Assembly: GCA_015680685.1 (NCBI GenBank) | Contig: MNCI01008931.1 | Span: 56,626-120,625, forward strand | Direction of reading: 5' to 3' | Source: Gnetum montanum | Taxonomy: Eukaryota; Streptophyta; Gnetopsida; Gnetales; Gnetaceae | Length of the DNA: 64,000 nt | Part shown: positions 1 through 10,304 of the stretch, one piece after another | Position numbering within the stretch: the first letter of the stretch is position 1 | Layout: each line of letters opens with the position of its first letter | Position numbers and translations under genes: made by a program | The notes under the pieces: model-generated | Told to the model about the DNA's origin: nothing | The model's input: only the letters and a program-made list of their open reading frames with translations | The model's database searches: none

Positions 1-39
<39 letters not shown>
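1..39. repeat. (CT)n microsatellite
   Basis: Perfect CT dinucleotide repeat that starts at the window edge, so its real length is unknown. The related sequence at 39.13-39.15 kb has only a short CACTCTCTCCC run at the corresponding place, so the microsatellite probably grew from such a seed. Confidence 0.95.
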
Positions 40-42
<3 letters not shown>

Positions 43-480
43 CTCCATTGCATTTTCAAGCATTTTCTTAGCATTCAACATTGCACCCACATTTTTTCAC
101 TATTTCGCACATATCCGCACATTTGCACCATCATTTTTGCATCAGGAAAACTTGCTACACTCGGGCTTAGCCAACCCCAGTACCACCGAAGACACCATGT
201 GAACCCCTAGCACTTGTTTGTCAAAACACCCCGTAAGTCCCGATTCAATCGACAAGACCGTCCCAAGTGCTCCACCTTCGCTTTCCCCTCCAGCAACGGC
301 CCTTCAAACAAGGGCAAGGTTAGGGCTATACTACGACTGCGAACCCCTCGACGTGACTGTTCCAACGACCAATGTTTTCAATCACTACAACCCCCACCCG
401 GTGACACCAAAAAGCCACCAAAGTCATTCGAAAGTGAACGTGTTTCAATTGGCCATTGTGGCTTAGAACTCCCCTAAACC
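40..480 (+). mobile_element. Fragment related to the LTR/leader at 39.2 kb
   Basis: Positions 229-400 align with 39,328-39,470: both contain AAGTCCC, then ATTCAAT-GACAAGA, then GCAAGGTTA and a closing TCACTAC in the same order and spacing. Most differences are C in this copy against T in the 39-kb copy. The piece is therefore a second, less deaminated copy of the LTR-proximal leader of the element starting near 37.7 kb. It ends near 480, where LINE-related sequence in the opposite orientation begins. Small open frames here have no recognisable product. The orientation call follows the 39-kb copy. Confidence 0.55.
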
Positions 481-489
481 ACATTAACC

Positions 490-1600
490 CACTCACCTAG
501 CAAGGGGAGCTCGACCCCTGGCTTAGTTGGCATGACAGAAGGCAGGGTAGCAAGAGACGGGCTACATGCAGCCCTAGGCCTTACTAGGGGAACACAAGCA
601 TCCAGAGGCAATGCCTACACCCAACCCCCCCACCCTCAAGCCCCACACAGCAACTTTGGCTGTCACACCCCCTTGCCCCAAAACCTACAATCAATCTCGC
701 AGTGGTCATTTTTCCCACAAAGGAAACCCCCCCCCCCCCCCCGGCTTGCAGCAAAACCTCCACCAACTATTCTGTTTCAAGGTTCTCAAATTCCACCCAA
801 AGCTGTTCATCTGCACACCCCCCCCCCAGGGAACTCAAGCACGACCTCCTTGACCAAGTCCTTTGGGGACAAGGCCTGCCAAACGCAAAATCGAGAGAAG
901 CCCATTTGCTCCATCAATCGTGTAACCTTATCAAAGGTGATAAACTCCCTGAAAAAGCCTACAATACACCTCCAAAAATCCAAATTCCACATTTCCCAAG
1001 GAATCTCGAAAACACGTACACAAACTAGCATGTGCACAAACAAGTCTAACTCTCAATGCGCCCCCAACCTCCAATTCATAAGCGTCAACCCCCTAGCACT
1101 GTAAAACCATGGCCTGCCCTGGAGGACCGTATCCCACTCCTCCAAACTCTTGAAGATAAACAAAAGCAGGTCATCTGATAGACTATGCACCTCCACCTCC
1201 CTCATCCCCCAAACCTCCTTCATCCACTTTCAGATGAGTTCCAGCTTAGGCCAGGCCCCAGACAACATGAAATGCCCTATCAAGCTTCGCTCCATAGTCT
1301 GCACCCCCTCGGCCGACGGTCCACTAACCCGCAACCTCATCATGTCGTCCATGCGGGAGCATTCCTCAATGCCCCTCCCACGAAACCAAACCCCCTAGCA
1401 ACACCTACACACCCCGCTAGGCCACCACTATTGTTAGCCCTGAGGACCCCCTTGGCACTGCCCTGCGCAATCTCCCACACAACAGCCCCCTCATCGTCCC
1501 TAGTCTCCCACGTGGCAACTCCTACTCCATCCCCAATCTTGGTCATTTTGAATCGATCCCAGTCATTGAACCTCTCCTATGGATGGGTGTTACAGTAACA
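490..1600 (-). pseudogene. LINE ORF1 remnant with DUF4283-like domain
   Basis: The minus strand from about 1,340 to 800 reads as a DUF4283-type domain, the N-terminal domain of plant L1-like LINE ORF1 (nucleic-acid-binding) proteins. It has GHFMLSGAWPKLELI, then VLQGRPWFYSARGLTLMNW, then VGFFREFITFDKVTRLMEQ. The block from FREFITF to RFCV is matched by the plus-strand LINE at 4.46-4.57 kb (SEFITF...MGFARFCV), so both belong to one family. Two in-frame stops and an expanded G run (C run at 728-743 on the plus strand) break the frame. This stretch is clearly more GC-rich than its surroundings. Overlapping plus-strand open frames (532-1104, 1185-1598) are shadows. Confidence 0.65.
728..743. repeat. 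Poly-C tract
   Basis: Uninterrupted C run inside the LINE ORF1 remnant; on the coding (minus) strand it is a poly-G/glycine-coding slippage tract. A shorter C run lies at about 822-829. Confidence 0.9.
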
Positions 1601-1609
1601 TGCCTAGCA

Positions 1610-3920
1610 TGAATTTGAAACATTGTAGATTATAAATAACATTTCTGCCATAAATGAGAATATATTAATGTCTTACAGGTCAATTGCTATTTTCAGTTTG
1701 TTGTCTGCTGATCATAACAATACAAGCTGCCTCTTTTATTTAATGAAAATGATATCCATAAAAAACATTGATTACAAGGAACTGAAAATAGACTAGAAGA
1801 AACTACCTCAGGCAATTTATGTGCTAGAACTAGTTCTGGAACAATTCGTGGAAGAGATTCGGCCATAGCAACACGTTGTTTAACCTCCTCGTACAAGTTC
1901 CTAAAATGCATTTAGAGGATTCCTTAAAATGCATACAAATCATAGGTGCTAGAAAAAAGTAGAAAATCCATAATTTGCATGTTAAAAACGGATCCAGCAG
2001 TAAAAAAGCAAATATGTTAATTATATGGCTCCTTTAGTTAGGTACCAAAACAAAAGTACAAACAGACTCTAAAAACCAAATGAGATAATATTAATGCACA
2101 TGCTTTAGCCACACACTCATTAATGAGAAATTTATTAACAAATATTTCATGAGATAACATTAAGATACATGGTGCAATTTTTGTATGAGATGCTTCTTCT
2201 CAGATGTGAAGATTTAAAATAAAATTCAAAACCAAAATGAGAAGTCAAATAGACAGGTTGCAAATAGAAACAAGAACCATCATCTACATATTTTAATAAA
2301 ATCAGTGTTCATTTTTGTAACACCCAATCCTAGCCAGTAAGAGCTTAACATCCCAAGCCCCCAAAACATTGCTGACGCAGCTTCAAGACTATCAAGTACA
2401 GTTAATGACAACAGAATCTAAAATGGAAATACCTTTAAAAAGGAAAATCCAATTAAAGGGGTAAAAATTGCAAACAATCATCTGGTTTGTCTTTCCTGCA
2501 TACTTAAGCTAAAAAAGGAAAAAAAACTTCCACAGCTTATTGCCCCTTGAGCAATTGACGACACACTTCCAAGTTACACAAATATTCCAAGCTAAACAAC
2601 AAAAATTGTTTATAGAGTAACTGCCATTCCAAAGGACATTATGAATTACATTATTCCATATTACATGTGTATCCAAATTCGTTGGTCATTCAATGTAAAG
2701 TGAGAATTAATATTTAAAAAGCATAGCATCATCATTATCTTGAAATAAGCAAAGTCAAACCAATGATACCTACCTCATCTATCAAACTTGTCCTTGTTTA
2801 ATCGATAACGTTTCTAATTGTTTTAGCCTGCAATAATAATTTCCCGCTTTATCGAGGTTTAGCCAAGACAAACTAAACTTCTGAAACCATTTATGCATAA
2901 GTATGCTTTACTTATGTCCCTATAAGGTGATATAACAAGAAGGAAATCAAACTCAACTTTAAGAATTCAAGTTTCAAAAGCTATGATTTCAATCAACAAA
3001 CTATGTATAACATTATTAATGTACTCAAGGCACTAATTTTGAATCAGGTTAAGCCACTTAGAAATTTGGCTTAACCATTAAAATATTAAACAAATTTAAA
3101 TATCCTCTTATATTACGCAAACAAACATGAATTACGTTTCCTTAAATTTCAAAATCTTATTCTAAGGTGATGTCAATCCTCAAATCTATATACAAATCCT
3201 GAAAATAGTTTCTCCATATTTATCTATTAAAGTGTTGACAAAAACTACTGATAAATAGCCAACCGAACATTAAAACAATGGTAAAACTTTGTAAATACAA
3301 ATTTTAATTATAGTACACATTTCCTTCCATTTTTACATTGCAAACAACCAGTGAATTTTAATATTTTAAAGATCAGACAACAGCATGCATACTTTAAGTT
3401 TAAACTATCAACATCACCTGAGACTAAAGCAAGGAACAGCACATAGGAAAGGTTTAAAATATCAAACTCACATGATATAAAAACAGGCAGTACAGTATGG
3501 AACTACAAAATTGACTTAACAATAATAATCATATTAAAAGTTAAAATATTCCAACTGCCCAAGCCCCCTCTTCAAATTACTCACTGCTACTGCTCTAATT
3601 CTGTGTCTGGGGTTTCCTTTTTCATCAGAATCCCAAGTGAAATTGCATTCCAAACATTTCAAGTCAATTCATAATTAAGCAAAAACATGTAAAACAAGAT
3701 ATCACATACAGGGAAAGAGATTTAACAGAAGACTTAACTAGCTAGATCCTTGCAGCACCATCAGTCTTGTTAAGCCTCTTCTTCCTAAATATCTTCATAG
3801 CTCATCTAGAAAAAGAGTCAATCCTAAGCACTTCATTCGCAAATTATCTTTATCATTATCTATAACTCTAGATATGTTTTAAAATCATACGTCTGGTTAT
3901 GGTATACTAAAGCAAATCTA
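1610..3920. other. AT-rich non-element DNA, probably host intron or intergenic
   Basis: Apart from the candidate exon at 1,807-1,900, I see no transposon domain, RNA gene or repeat here. Two minus-strand stretches are open for 30-40 codons: around 2,330-2,410 (contains LTVLDSLEAASAMFWGLGML) and 3,540-3,660 (contains WDSDEKGNPRHRIRAVAV). Neither has convincing splice sites on both sides, so neither is called. If the 1.8-kb exon is real, this stretch is most simply its upstream intron. Confidence 0.5.
1807..1900 (-). CDS. Candidate host-gene internal exon, product unrecognised
   Basis: A 94-base minus-strand exon candidate. It is preceded by a pyrimidine-rich acceptor (TGCATTTTAG) and followed by a donor (CCTGAG|GTAGTT). 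After one base completing a split codon it gives 31 codons without a stop, beginning NLYEEVKQRVAMAESLPRIV and ending AHKLPE. The peptide is of normal composition with a mixed charged/hydrophobic helix pattern. Unlike every element-derived frame nearby it shows no stops, frameshifts or C-to-T decay. It lies between two LINE remnants in opposite orientations. I do not recognise the protein. It could be one exon of an expressed gene with long introns, or a chance frame. Confidence 0.45.
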
Positions 3921-3934
3921 ATTAACCAAGAAAT

Positions 3935-4800
3935 CATGGATGGAGGTAGCAAGGATGGTGACCAGCATGGGAGGGAGGAGACTCAGCATGACAATGGACC
4001 AGGGACTGCATCCAACGGGGCTCTAGGTGGTAGTGATGAGGAGCTCGATTAGGGGGAAATGGTTGGGGTGGGATCCACTACGGGTGGGGGTCTAGTGTGG
4101 GAGGGCTTCAAGTAAAAGGGCAGTCCTATGGGAGGTGCTAGCAACGCTATGGGCAGTATTGGTGGCACTACTGGCTGGCATCCTAGTGTTGGTAGCAGTG
4201 ACGCATTTTCACAATCTAGGGGGTCTATGCATCTACAAATGTGTGACCCTCCACCAAATTCATTCGCTTAGGGGGGGACCTGCTGTTGTTTGTATTCTAA
4301 ACTAAGGAGGACAAGGACTGCATGTTACTAGGAGGTTCGTGGTCTTTTAGTGTTGGGGGCCTAGTGCTCACCCTTTGGTGCCTAGGGGCCCATCGAGATC
4401 CTAGCCTTTTTACGTGAGCCCTAGTGTAGAAGAAAGTGTCAAGGGCACCTTGAGAGTTATGGATGGTGGATTTTTTAAAGACGCTCGTTTAGCGAGTTTA
4501 TTACTTTTCATAAATTTATGGAATCAAAAGAATAGATGGGTTTTGCTAGGTTTTGTGTCTAGAGGTTGTTATCTTTATAGGATCTCCTCCAGAAGGTCCT
4601 TCTAGACTTGCCCTCCGGAGAAGAGAAATTAACCATCAAATATGAGCATGTCCCAATGAACACACCAACCCCTTCTAAGGCCAAACCCCTAAGGCTATGC
4701 AGAATCTGTAGCAAAGGAAACCATGGCACCAAGAACTATAAGATATACCCAAGAGAGGCTAAATCAAAGTCATCTACGCCTAGCAATGGCTAGATGCTCA
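3935..4800 (+). pseudogene. LINE ORF1 with broken zinc knuckle
   Basis: From an ATG at 3,935 a Gly/Ser-rich leader (DGGSKDGDQHGREETQ...) runs into a DUF4283-like block at 4,460-4,610. A retroviral-type zinc knuckle follows at 4,696-4,745, reading LRLCRICSKGNHGTKNYKIY. The family pattern is CX2CX4HX4C; here the last cysteine is a tyrosine, so metal binding should be lost. In-frame stops are frequent. ORF1 proteins of this class coat LINE RNA. The DUF4283-like block matches the minus-strand remnant at 490-1,600, which is why both are placed in one family. Confidence 0.65.
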
Positions 4801-5402
4801 TCAGAAAGAATGGCCAAATTTCTCTAGTTGCCCCTCCCCAGCCTCCTGCTAAGGGACACCGCACACTAAGCCTAATAAGCTTGGGCTTACCTTTGGCAGC
4901 CGTTCTTCCCTGCCTCAGAGTTAGGATGAGGATGTGATGATGTAGTCACTCCTCCTTGCCCTATGGTGGAGCTTCTGCCACTCAAGGATTGGGTTTCAAG
5001 AGTACGTAGTTTCGCCATGCCACCTATGGAGCTGGTTGCTCACCAAATCCTAAGAAATGAAGATAAGGACGTTTTAGTAGCGATAGAGACCAAGAAGGTG
5101 GGGTGGCCAACTGGCCAGGAAACACAAACTAAGAAGACAATGGGATATTGATTTGGGGACTCAAGCAACCCTAAAAGGATCTCCAAGAAATGGTCTACCA
5201 ATAGACCATGAAGATCTTGTAGTGGAATTGCAAGGGACAGAGTACCCCTACAAAAGAAGTACCATGAAAGAATTAGTGCGTGCAAAAATATGTACCATGA
5301 TGTGTCTCCAAGAGACTAAGCTGCACACCACACAGTGCAATGTTTTGCACTGGCAAGGATAAAACTCGTGCTTCATGGACTGTTGTGATAGGGCAGGGGT
5401 CT

Positions 5403-5592
5403 TGCAACCCTTGCCAAACTGTCATTTAATGTTGTTAACATGCAACCCTCTCCAAACTATCATTTAATGTCGTTGACATGGAACCCTCTCCAAACTATCA
5501 TTTAATGTTGTTAACATGCAACCCTCTCGAAACTATCATTTAATGGTGTTGACATGCAACCCTCTCCAAACTATCATTTAATGTTGTTAACA
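5403..5592. repeat. 38-bp tandem repeat, 5 copies
   Basis: Five head-to-tail units of exactly 38 bp, each beginning TG(C/G)AACCCT and ending GTT(A/G)ACA, with only one to four differences between units. It lies inside the LINE endonuclease coding region, where one unit corresponds to the original sequence. Confidence 0.93.
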
Positions 5593-5790
5593 CTTCCACA
5601 TGGAGTATCACAATGTTCTTATCCTCACAGGGCCTTTGGATCATGAATTTTTACAACCCCCAGTACTAAGGTGACCGATTGCAAAAGCTACATAGGATTG
5701 CAAACCAAATCCCAAATTGCCATGAGTGGGTGCTAATAGGCAACTTCAATTAGCACCTTTATGTGTGAAAAAAAAGACTAGCAGGGACTC

Positions 5791-5817
5791 CCCCACACCC
5801 CACCCCCACCCCCACAA
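5791..5817. repeat. C/A-rich simple repeat
   Basis: Degenerate CCCCCA repeat inside the LINE, between the GDFN-like block and the end of the endonuclease domain. Confidence 0.7.
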
Positions 5818-6389
5818 GGAGCTAGGAGTTTCTGCACTGCCTCCAAACTTTTGACATACTGGATGTGGACATCAAAGGTTGCCGCTTCAACTGGAGTAAC
5901 AAAAAGAAAGGGCCTGATCACATCCTATCTAGAATCAACAAGGTTTGAATCAGTACAAAACTATTTCTAATTCATGGAATATCTATGATGGGTCACGAGA
6001 GAAAAGCCTCAAATCATAGGGTGCTTATCTATGATGTCCGCTAGGCCAGGGCCTACTCCTTTTCGACTTGAATAGACATGGCTGACCAAACCATGGCCAA
6101 CTAGTGTCAAATATTTTGGGAAAACTACCCCTCTCAGGCTAATCCACAAGAGTTCCTAAAACATGGGCTTGCTCTGCTTAAAAAGGGGATCCAAAATGTG
6201 TAGATAAATGACAAGTATATCTTGAGATAAATGACAAGTATATCTTTAAAGCTTCTTGGGCTGCCCTGCAACAAAGACTATTGGACATCCAAGCTAGATA
6301 GGAAGGTGGAGTGATCTTGGAGAAGGAAGGGTATGAGCTCCTTGTTAGTCTGGAACAATTGGCAAAGGAAGAATAACAATACTTGAAAG

Positions 6390-6438
6390 AAGTTCCTTTT
6401 TAACCTACAAAGATAATCAAGTCATTGCTAATCCACAT
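6390..6438. other. 49-bp patch identical to the Copia RT at 11,961-12,009
   Basis: These 49 bases are identical, same orientation on the plus strand, to 11,961-12,009. On the minus strand there they form Copia RT coding sequence (reads CRLKRN before LYGPKQ). Flanking bases differ at both sites. In the LINE it interrupts the segment between endonuclease and RT with unrelated sequence, so the direction of copying is Copia to LINE. Confidence 0.9.
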
Positions 6439-6659
6439 CTTTTTTGTCATAGCAAAGGCTAACAATAAGGCCAAAAGGATTCACACTGATTCATAGGGGG
6501 AAAACCTAGTACATGACACTCACACCATTACCTAGGTTATACCGCAGTATTGGTCCAATATATGGACTAGGGTAGATCTCCCCTATCTCCATCCCCATTT
6601 AGAGGTTATTTGGAAGGAGAATAATGATAGACTCATTGCTCCCATCGCTAGGTAAAAAC

Positions 6660-7620
6660 TTTCAAAAGCCATGTCCTCATTGAAAGTAGCTAAGGCCCCA
6701 GGGCAAGATGGTTGGCCAATTGAGTTCTTTAGAGAATTCTTTATTATCCTGGGGATAATATCATGGATCTCTTTAATCTCATGCTCAAATGGGAGCAAAT
6801 CAAACATGAAATTAATTGCTCAAAAATCATACTCATACCAAAGATCCCAAATCCCACTGATCCAGCACACTTCCGACCCTTAGGGGTCTGTAATACCCTG
6901 CTCATGTTGTTCACAAAGATCACTATCAAACATCTCCAGCCGCTAATGCCATCCCTTGTTGGTGCCCACCAGGCTAACTCTGTGAAGGGGAGATATATCC
7001 AAGACCAAATCCAGCTTTTGTAAGAGATAATGCATTCTATACAAAAAGCCAAGTTTCTAGGTATGTGTATCAAACTTGATATTGCCAAAGCATATGACAT
7101 TGTGTATTGGGGCTCCCTCCAAAACATTATGCTTAGGAAAGAAATTCACCCAAAGTTTGTTAATTTATATATAAACCTTCAGGCCATGGGGACCTACTCT
7201 TTTGACATCAATGGGCTCCTTTGGGACTTTTCCTCCCTGCATAGGGGATTTGTCAAGGTGATCCCCTCTCACCTTACATGTTTATTATTGCTATGGATGC
7301 AATGAATGTTTACTGCAGAGCTAAAGGGGTCAAAGGGCTGAACATTGAGGGGTCACATGCATAATTGAACACCATGCAGATGATACAATTCTAGTTACCA
7401 ACGTGGATGTGCCACAAGCTAAAGTTGTTGCTAAAGCTCTTAACAAAATATCATGGGAGGTTGGCCTTGCAATTAATTGAGAAAAGTTCGTGGCTCATTT
7501 CTTTTATATAGAGGTGATGATAAAAGGGAAAATTTTTCGTATGCTGGGGATCCTACAAGAGTCACTTCACAATTCCTACCTAGGGATCCCCTTGTTCCCC
7601 TAGAATAAGAATTCATCCTA
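6660..7620 (+). pseudogene. LINE ORF2 reverse transcriptase domain
   Basis: Clear plant L1 RT. Blocks in order: SSLKVAKAPGQDGWPIEFFR, then ILIPKIPNPTDPAHFRPLGV, then LQPLMPSLVGAHQA, then CIKLDIAKAYDIVYWG (first catalytic Asp in LDIAKAYD), then HADDTILV at 7,373-7,396. The catalytic box is normally (F/Y)xDD; here both Asp remain but the aromatic residue is His. Several frame changes and stops lie between blocks. A connection region (WEVGLAIN, then NSYLGIPLFP) follows to about 7,620. Confidence 0.88.
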
Positions 7621-8109
7621 GACTCAGCTCATGCAAAGGATCCAATCTAGAGCGAAGCACTGGACTTCCTACTTTCTTACCAAGAAATGAGAGAATGCTT
7701 CTTACCTCGTAGGTCCTCTATACCATTGCTACATTTGTTGCCTTTGTCAGTACACCCCTAAAAGCAAAGATCAAGAAACTGGATCAAATTATTCAAAATT
7801 TTATATGATCAAGAGGGAAAGGAGGGGACCAAATGCACCTTGTTTGTTGGGAGAATGTAGCTTGGCCGAAGGCTAGGTTGGTAGCTTTTGAGGATGCTAT
7901 CCTGATGGGATATTAGGGACTTCTCAATTGGTTCATGTAGAACGATGGGAGTCAAGCACAATGGGTGGCCATCCTAAGAAACAAGTAACAACCATGGATC
8001 CCAAGGCCATGAGATTCCTACCTTTGGCGAATCCTCTACACTTATGCGCAAAGGGTTGCCTAATGGAGGCTAACGAATGTTCAATGGTGGAAAGTCATTA
8101 AATGCAAGG

Positions 8110-8440
8110 CCGTCTCAAAGGGATAATTACCGAAAAAAATCAAATGCTTCCTCTAGCTCATTCTGTAATGTGTGCTTCGTTTCAAACTTTACTCCGAGAC
8201 CATGGCCTCTCAATTAATACCACCTGCCCCATCTACCACAATGCCACTTAAACTCTGCAACAATTTACCTACCTCTATCCTTTCAACATCACCATTTGGA
8301 GGACATCAAGCATATCGCCACCACTACAACTCCACATCAACTCCCCAGGTGCTGCCATGTTGTGGCTACTTTGGCATACATGAAACAAGTAGATTTTCCA
8401 AGTTGCACTACTTAGACCTTTGACACAAATTTCTCTGCTT
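8110..8440 (+). pseudogene. LINE zf-RVT C-terminal domain
   Basis: The region reads RLKGIITEKNQMLPLAHSVM, then LLRDHGLSINTTCPIYHNAT, TLQQFTYLYPFNITIWR and a trailing WLLWHT. This is the zinc-binding domain found after RT in plant LINEs, with the CPICH...ETLQHLF...CPF...IW pattern. Here the second Cys of CPIC is Tyr and the Cys before PF is replaced. Recognisable sequence fades at about 8,440, where an unrelated coding relic begins. Confidence 0.7.
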
Positions 8441-8449
8441 GTTGGGTGG

Positions 8450-9880
8450 CTATGGAAGGAGGCCACTACAGTGATGGGGGTTACTCCCACATACAAGCCG
8501 AACTACAATGAGCTTCGAAACAACCAAGTGTTGTGGTGCATGGTGGTGCAAGTGGGTTGGGGGGACCTTCTTTCCCTACTTGTGGAACCTTGACATTTCA
8601 AAAGCCCCTTTCTACAAGTAGTTCTAAGGGGATTTTACTACCTTTTGTATAGTCTACATTAACCTCACAAAGTCGACCATTGCAAGATACCTAGGTCTAT
8701 TGGTGGCAAGTGAAGTGGTGTTGCCCATGAGGCATGGTTTGTAGGATGCTAAGAGCTTCTTTGACAAGTTGGTGCCAAAAACGAGTGGCTAGGTACCCAA
8801 GTATACCCTCCCACAACTATGGCAAGACATAGTGGAGTTGGTTGAATGCTATTTTTTCTAGTCTAGTAATGTGTGAAAGTTGCATGAGGTCCATTTCATT
8901 TTTCTCTGCTACTTGAAGTTGGGAAGCTTGAAGTTGGGAAGATAGGTCAACTTGCCTAAGTTCTTCCTAGCTTCCCTTTCACAGGAGTAGTGGGGCCATC
9001 ATTCTGGCCTTATCCTTACCCTTTGGAGGGTTGCATAGCCATTGGAGCTGCCGCCAATCAAAGCCTCCTCTTATGCAACAATCTATGAATGACAAAGAAT
9101 GACCCAAGAGGGGGCTTTCTCCTCTTCTACCCCTACAATGGTGGATGATAGTCGTAGCATGGTGTGGGTGGGTAAGGGTTCTGACTAGCAAGGCTTCACG
9201 ATGGACCAACAATTAAGCTTCCAAGAGTAACTTTTGCATGCTAAGGAGCAGATCCACTAGGAGCTGTAGTCAAAGTTTGACACTGATCTTTCAAAGGCCA
9301 CTGCTAAGATTAAAGTCAAGGTTCAGGTTGAGGAGTCGGTTGGATGGGAGGCTAAGTTGTTCAGGCAAGAGTAGGAAGAGCTAGCAAGGATGAAACAAGA
9401 GGAGCTACAATACAAAGAAGTTGTTAAGTAAAAATGCCAAAGGAAGTTGAGGGATGCTACCCTTAGAAGTGTGCTGGAAGACCAACTTTGCATGTAAATC
9501 AAGGAGGACTTGCACAAGATGGAGCAAGAGCGCCTCAAGAGACAGGAAGAGGAGAAAAGGCAACATGCTTGAGCCTAGTTGAAGGAGCAACAAATGAGAA
9601 TTAATCAAGATGCCACAAATGACTCTAACACTCGCCAATGGCTACATATGAGGAGGTGCCCATACATGATTATGGGTATGAATCATAATGTGACATGGGT
9701 GGCTTTGCACAAGTTCATTTACATGATTTTTAAAAGGCTTCACACTAACAAAGCCAAAAATCTAGGGACTGAGTAGTGATAGAGGGAAAAACAGTACAAA
9801 GACTTTCAAGAGGTTGCTACCTTTATGGCCTTTGAACATCATAGGGCTATTTTAGATACTGCCCCACACACATATGATGA
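8450..9880 (+). pseudogene. Unrecognised coding relic with coiled coil, inside the LINE
   Basis: A decayed plus-strand reading frame of unknown function. N-terminal part: PTYKPNYNELRNNQVLW, then TKSTIARYLGLLVASEVVLP, then MRHGL, FFDKLVPKTSG and PKYTLPQLWQDIVELVECYF. Middle and C-terminal part (9,240-9,640): a highly charged Glu/Lys/Gln-rich stretch that should form a coiled coil (EELARMKQEELQYKEVV, DLHKMEQERLKRQEEEKRQ). Most stops sit where Gln would suit the pattern (TAG or TAA for CAG or CAA). It contains a 15-bp in-frame tandem duplication at 8,912-8,941. It lies between the LINE zf-RVT domain and the putative LINE 3' tail, so it is either an insertion or a transduced/captured host sequence. 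Confidence 0.5.
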
Positions 9881-9889
9881 TGAAAAGGT

Positions 9890-10203
9890 TCATAAAATTC
9901 CAAAAAGGGTATCCAGGGCAGTCCATAGGGTTTTAAGGATGGGATTTTGAGAATAAGGGCCCTCAAGCCCAATTGTCGAATGCATTTATTGATTTTCCCC
10001 TCCAATGGGACACTATTCCTGCCTTTTTGAATTTTTGTTGTTGGGGGTTGTTTTTTTTTCCTTGGGCATTTCATCCCATGTTCGCTTTTCTAGGCAGGTT
10101 CTCCTCTCCCTTTTCTACAAGGGGTCTCTCCACCCTCAACTATATCTAATTTGCTTTTGCAGTTGTAATATATTCTTACCTTCTCTCAAGCAAAAAAAAA
10201 AAA
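9890..10203 (+). mobile_element. Putative LINE 3' end with poly(A) tail
   Basis: T-rich 3'-UTR-like sequence ends in TATTCTTACCTTCTCTCAAG, C and a run of 12 A (10,192-10,203). A terminal A run after such a stretch is the expected 3' end of a LINE. I infer it is the end of the element begun at 3.93 kb; it could belong to another copy. I found no convincing target-site duplication. Confidence 0.5.
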
Positions 10204-10304
10204 TTAGACGTCTTACTTTTGTTCAAATTATAGTAAGTCTTAAAGCCTTGAAAAATCAACATGTTGAACTGATTTACTTAAGAAAATGATCCTTGCTGAA
10301 ATAG

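Larger units (their letters stand above)
5210..5950 (+). pseudogene. LINE ORF2 endonuclease domain (EEP fold), interrupted
   Basis: The domain starts with RSTMKELVRAKICTMMCLQE followed by TKLH, the N-terminal catalytic strand with the metal-binding Glu of the LQETK motif. It continues with LHRIANQIPNCHEWVLIG, then NFN (family usually GDFN), and ends with LDVDIKGCRFNWSNKKKGPD. This endonuclease nicks target DNA to prime reverse transcription. A five-copy 38-bp tandem repeat sits between the LQETK and GDFN motifs and, not being a multiple of three, shifts the frame. In GDFN the Asp is Asn, which would impair catalysis. Confidence 0.75.
3930..8440 (+). mobile_element. L1-like LINE (decayed), body
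   Basis: Plus-strand non-LTR retrotransposon remnant with domains in canonical order: ORF1 region with DUF4283-like block and zinc knuckle (about 3,935-4,790), apurinic-type endonuclease (about 5,210-5,950), reverse transcriptase (about 6,660-7,600) and zf-RVT (about 8,110-8,370). LINE proteins copy their RNA directly at a nicked chromosomal target. Every domain needs several frame changes to read through, so the copy is dead. Two local rearrangements stand out: a 38-bp tandem expansion (5,403-5,592) and a 49-bp foreign patch (6,390-6,438). The 3' end is probably at 9,890-10,203. The 5' end is not defined. Confidence 0.85.

Noticed and set aside
532-1104. 190-codon plus-strand open frame
   Set aside because: Pro/Cys-rich, low-complexity translation; the minus strand of the same bases reads as a DUF4283-like LINE ORF1 domain, so this is a shadow.
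1185-1598. 137-codon plus-strand open frame
   Set aside because: His/Pro/Leu-rich composition without domain; antisense to the LINE ORF1 remnant.
2330-3660. Two further minus-strand exon candidates near 2,330-2,410 and 3,540-3,660
   Set aside because: Each is open for 30-40 codons but lacks a convincing donor or acceptor on at least one side.
5403-5592. Regularly repeated 38-bp units could suggest a CRISPR array
   Set aside because: Units are directly adjacent with no variable spacers, lie inside a plant LINE coding region, and the genome is eukaryotic.
3880-10212. ACGTCT at 3,888 and 10,208 as a LINE target-site duplication
   Set aside because: Only six bases match, flanks differ, and the LINE 5' end is not defined; likely chance.
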